Shown piece after piece: positions 4,868-6,924 of a DNA stretch of 6,924 nt; position 1 is the stretch's first letter, and every line of letters starts with the position of its first letter. Made by a program: the position numbers and the translations under genes. The notes beneath the pieces are model-generated. The model had not been told where the DNA came from. It ran no database searches and was given only the letters and a program-made list of their open reading frames with translations. The stretch spans positions 1 through 6,924 of the forward strand of contig CAJUBM010000138.1 in NCBI GenBank assembly GCA_910584735.1, in the 5' to 3' direction. This DNA comes from an uncultured Muribaculaceae bacterium (GTDB lineage: Bacteria; Bacteroidota; Bacteroidia; Bacteroidales; Muribaculaceae).

Positions 4868-6727
4868 ATGAAAAAATCATTATTCTTACTTCCCGCACTG
4901 GCTGCTATGACATTGGCATCGTGCTCGAACGAAGAGCCCGTAATCAACAACGGCGGCGACGGCAATGTAGTCTTCACAGCCACCCTCCCTGCCGACATGG
5001 CATCACGAGCCTTCTCTGACGGAACCAAGGCAACAAAGCTCACCTACGCCGTCTATGAGGCCGGAACCACCAACACCATAATAAAAAGCGGCGACCAGGG
5101 CGCGCCCGAGGTCTCATTCAACAACCTCAAGGCCACCCTCAGCCTGTCGCTGGTAAAGGGTAAGACCTATGACGTGGTGTTCTGGGCCGATGTTCCCGGA
5201 AATAGCTCGTACACATTCGATGCCGCAACCCAGTCTATCACCACCGACTACACCGGCATCACCTCCGGCGATGAAAACCGCGACGCCTTCTTCCAGGTAG
5301 AGAAAGGGCTTTATATCGCCGGTGCCGTGACCAAACAGGTCGAACTGCGCCGCCCCTTCGCACAGCTTAATGTCGGAACCGATGACCTTGCCGTGGCCGC
5401 AGCCGCAGGTACCACCGTCTCCGCCACCTCCATGAAGGTAAGCCAGGTGTACACCACCCTGAACCTCCTCTCGGGCGAAGTAAGCAACCCTACGGAGATA
5501 ACCTATGCCATGTCCGCGCTTCCCGAGGGTGAGACATTCCCCGCAGTCTCCAACTCCAAGCCCTACACCTACCTGTCGATGAACTACCTGCTGGTAGCTG
5601 CCGACAAGGCCCTTGTTGACTGCGAGTTCACCATCAACGATGACAACGGCGCAAAGGTCAACACCCTGAACTTCGCCAACGTACCTGTACAGCGCAACTA
5701 CCGCACCAACATCTACGGCTCGCTGCTAACCTCTCCAGCAGACTTCAACATCGAAATCGAGAAAGACTATTACACCCCCGACTATGAGGTTGAATACGTT
5801 GAAGCCCGCACAGCCGAGGAATTTGCCGCAGCCATAGCCGCAGGTTCGGACGTGGCCGTACCCGCAGGTGCGAATATCGACCTCACCGAACTGATCACTT
5901 CCGATCCGGCTACCAACCTCACTATAGCTACCCCGACCCGACTGAAAGTTGACGGCGAACTCTACACCAACCAAAAAGGCCGCATCAATGTGACCTCCGA
6001 ACTTACCGTTGACGGTGGCGGCGTAATTACCACAGGCGAAGACGCATACGGCATCTTCAACATGCTCGAGGGCTCCACCCTCAACGCATCGGATGTTACG
6101 TTCGAACACAACAACAAGCTGGACGGCGCCCCGGTAGCGATTCGCGAAGGAGCTACCGTTAATCTCGAAAACGTTACCTTCAACTCAAATTTCGCAACTG
6201 TAACATCTTTTTCGACCACCGATGGCGGCAAACTCAATGCCAAGAACTGTACCTTCAACTCCACTTCCAACTCCGCACGTAACGGAAAGAACTGGACCTA
6301 CTGCGTACTTATCCAAGGTAACTGCGAGGCCGTACTTGACAACTGTACGGTAAACGGCGTACAGGGTGGTGTGTCGGCAGCACGCAACGCTCGTATTACC
6401 ATCAACAGCGGCAACTATGCCACCCACCGTCTTGACGATGAACCCAACGCCAACGCCTTCTACGCAGTATATGTGGCACAGGGAGGCACAGTAACCATCA
6501 ATGGTGGCACATTCATCTCCGACAACAACCAGAAAGCCTCCATCTACAACGGTAACAACGATATAGAAGGGGCATCGTTAGGTACACTCGTAGTGAAAGG
6601 CGGCAAATTCGGCAACAAGGGATACTCCGAGGGTACCAAGGGTGACATCACCCCCGCCGAAGGCTTCATGTGGAAAGAACTCACCGACGGCGGCGACTTC
6701 CACTTCGAAATAGTCCCCGCAGAATAA
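4868..6727 (+). CDS. surface lipoprotein: fimbrillin-like module fused to a right-handed beta-helix
   Basis: This is a 619-residue protein. The signal peptide ends at LASC (Cys19) and is followed by SNEEP, an acidic stretch like the surface-export signal of Bacteroidetes lipoproteins. Residues about 33-300 form a fimbrillin-like (DUF6562-like) module: YDVVFWADVPG (101-111), VELRRPFAQLNVGTDDL (158-174), NYLLVAADKALVDCEFTI (239-256), VPVQRNYRTNIYGSLLT (272-288), FNIEIE (293-298). This parallels the whole upstream gene product. Residues about 314-590 are beta-helix, with rungs such as VNLENVTFNSN, LNAKNCTFNS, LDNCTVNG, ITINSGNY, VTINGGTF and LVVKGGKF. Cysteines 461, 479, 486 and 493 cluster in the helix. 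No catalytic motif of a polysaccharide lyase or pectinase is evident, so ligand binding or adhesion is more likely than enzymatic activity. The gene lies 33 nt after its neighbour, behind an AT-rich spacer with no Shine-Dalgarno site, and ends at a repeated palindrome. Confidence 0.85.
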   Translation: MKKSLFLLPALAAMTLASCSNEEPVINNGGDGNVVFTATLPADMASRAFSDGTKATKLTYAVYEAGTTNTIIKSGDQGAPEVSFNNLKATLSLSLVKGKTYDVVFWADVPGNSSYTFDAATQSITTDYTGITSGDENRDAFFQVEKGLYIAGAVTKQVELRRPFAQLNVGTDDLAVAAAAGTTVSATSMKVSQVYTTLNLLSGEVSNPTEITYAMSALPEGETFPAVSNSKPYTYLSMNYLLVAADKALVDCEFTINDDNGAKVNTLNFANVPVQRNYRTNIYGSLLTSPADFNIEIEKDYYTPDYEVEYVEARTAEEFAAAIAAGSDVAVPAGANIDLTELITSDPATNLTIATPTRLKVDGELYTNQKGRINVTSELTVDGGGVITTGEDAYGIFNMLEGSTLNASDVTFEHNNKLDGAPVAIREGATVNLENVTFNSNFATVTSFSTTDGGKLNAKNCTFNSTSNSARNGKNWTYCVLIQGNCEAVLDNCTVNGVQGGVSAARNARITINSGNYATHRLDDEPNANAFYAVYVAQGGTVTINGGTFISDNNQKASIYNGNNDIEGASLGTLVVKGGKFGNKGYSEGTKGDITPAEGFMWKELTDGGDFHFEIVPAE

Positions 6728-6763
6728 CCGAAAAGTCCTAAAAAGACATAATACTTAACAAAT

Positions 6764-6798
6764 GGCGGTGTGTCAAAATTGAATTTTGACACACCGAC
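6764..6798. terminator. palindrome downstream of the operon (repeat copy 2)
   Basis: Positions 6766-6796 form a perfect palindrome with 15-nt arms around a central G (6781); one A/G mismatch at 6797 is followed by one more pair. It begins 36 nt after the stop of the beta-helix gene and is followed by CTTTGCTTTATAG, a moderate T-rich tail. It is identical over 33 nt (6764-6796) to 39-71 and has the same orientation of its central G. It probably ends the operon transcript and may also serve a convergent one. Confidence 0.7.
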
Positions 6799-6924
6799 TT
6801 TGCTTTATAGTTATAGTAGCCGGATGGTAGTGGCGCCGGACCTCCGGGACGGCAGGCCACCAGAAGAGACGCAGCAGAATCAAAAATGCTAACATCCTCT
6901 CAAAAAATAGTTGACTATTCTCCG
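6799..6924. other. terminal stretch with no assigned gene
   Basis: No confident gene is present. On the minus strand a 40-codon frame runs from ATG at 6895 to a TGA inside the palindrome (6773-6775), with a hydrophobic start (MLAFLILLRLFWWP). Its stop inside a repeated element and the lack of a promoter make it doubtful. The stretch also holds a tandem TTATAG (6805-6816), a small CCGGA/TCCGG inverted repeat (6836-6847), and AATAGT-TG-ACTATT (6906-6919), a short inverted repeat followed by a T-run on the minus strand. None can be assigned a function. Confidence 0.3.

Noticed and set aside
4615..6792. Minus-strand open frames opposite the lipoprotein genes
   Set aside because: They mirror GC-biased codons of the real genes and show no domain or start signal.
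37..6798. The two palindromes as ends of a mobile element
   Set aside because: The enclosed DNA includes housekeeping fabF and acpP and no transposase or integrase. The palindromes sit just after stop codons, which fits terminators better, and no target duplication was seen.
1..6924. CRISPR array, tRNA, rRNA or known riboswitch
   Set aside because: No regularly spaced repeats, cloverleaf or conserved rRNA segment was found by reading both strands; the gene-free region at 1822-2486 was checked in particular.

Overview
The window looks like a chromosomal piece of a gut-type Bacteroidales bacterium, possibly Muribaculaceae (the family is an inference). The evidence is a Bacteroidetes-style promoter (TTTG-N20-TACTTTTG), start codons mostly preceded by AT-rich sequence rather than Shine-Dalgarno sites, a fabF/acpP pair of Bacteroidales character, and a downstream operon of Bacteroidetes-specific surface-protein families (OmpA-like plus DUF3575-like, and fimbrillin/Mfa2-like lipoproteins resembling DUF6562).

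Layout. Positions 1-117 hold a 39-nt perfect palindrome just past the 3' end of fabF. On the minus strand, acpP (1588-1821) is followed by fabF (115-1380), the core fatty-acid elongation pair. A GC-rich hairpin with a short T-tract lies between them. A 665-nt divergent region (1822-2486) separates this housekeeping pair from a plus-strand operon. It holds a possible acpP -7 box, a strong promoter for the operon, AT-rich repeats, and an unusually long leader (about 300 nt) with a 49-nt stretch without any G. The operon has three genes. The first (2487-3761) encodes an exported OmpA-like/beta-barrel protein. The second (3758-4834) overlaps it by ATGA and encodes a fimbrillin-like lipoprotein. 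The third (4868-6727) encodes a lipoprotein with the same kind of fimbrillin-like module, extended by about 320 residues of right-handed beta-helix. A second copy of the palindrome, identical over 33 nt, follows the third gene, and about 125 nt of unassigned sequence ends the window.

How it works together (inference). The three plus-strand genes look like one cell-surface assembly: an envelope-anchored barrel/OmpA protein, a short accessory lipoprotein, and a large surface lipoprotein displaying a beta-helix that could bind glycans or other ligands.

The most notable signal is a C9 homopolymer just after the signal peptide of the first gene. Gain or loss of one C would bring a stop codon within a few to about 20 codons, so the operon's first product, and through the ATGA coupling perhaps its second, could be phase variable. 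The other points to follow up are the fimbrillin/beta-helix fusion beside its unfused relative, and the shared palindromes at both ends.
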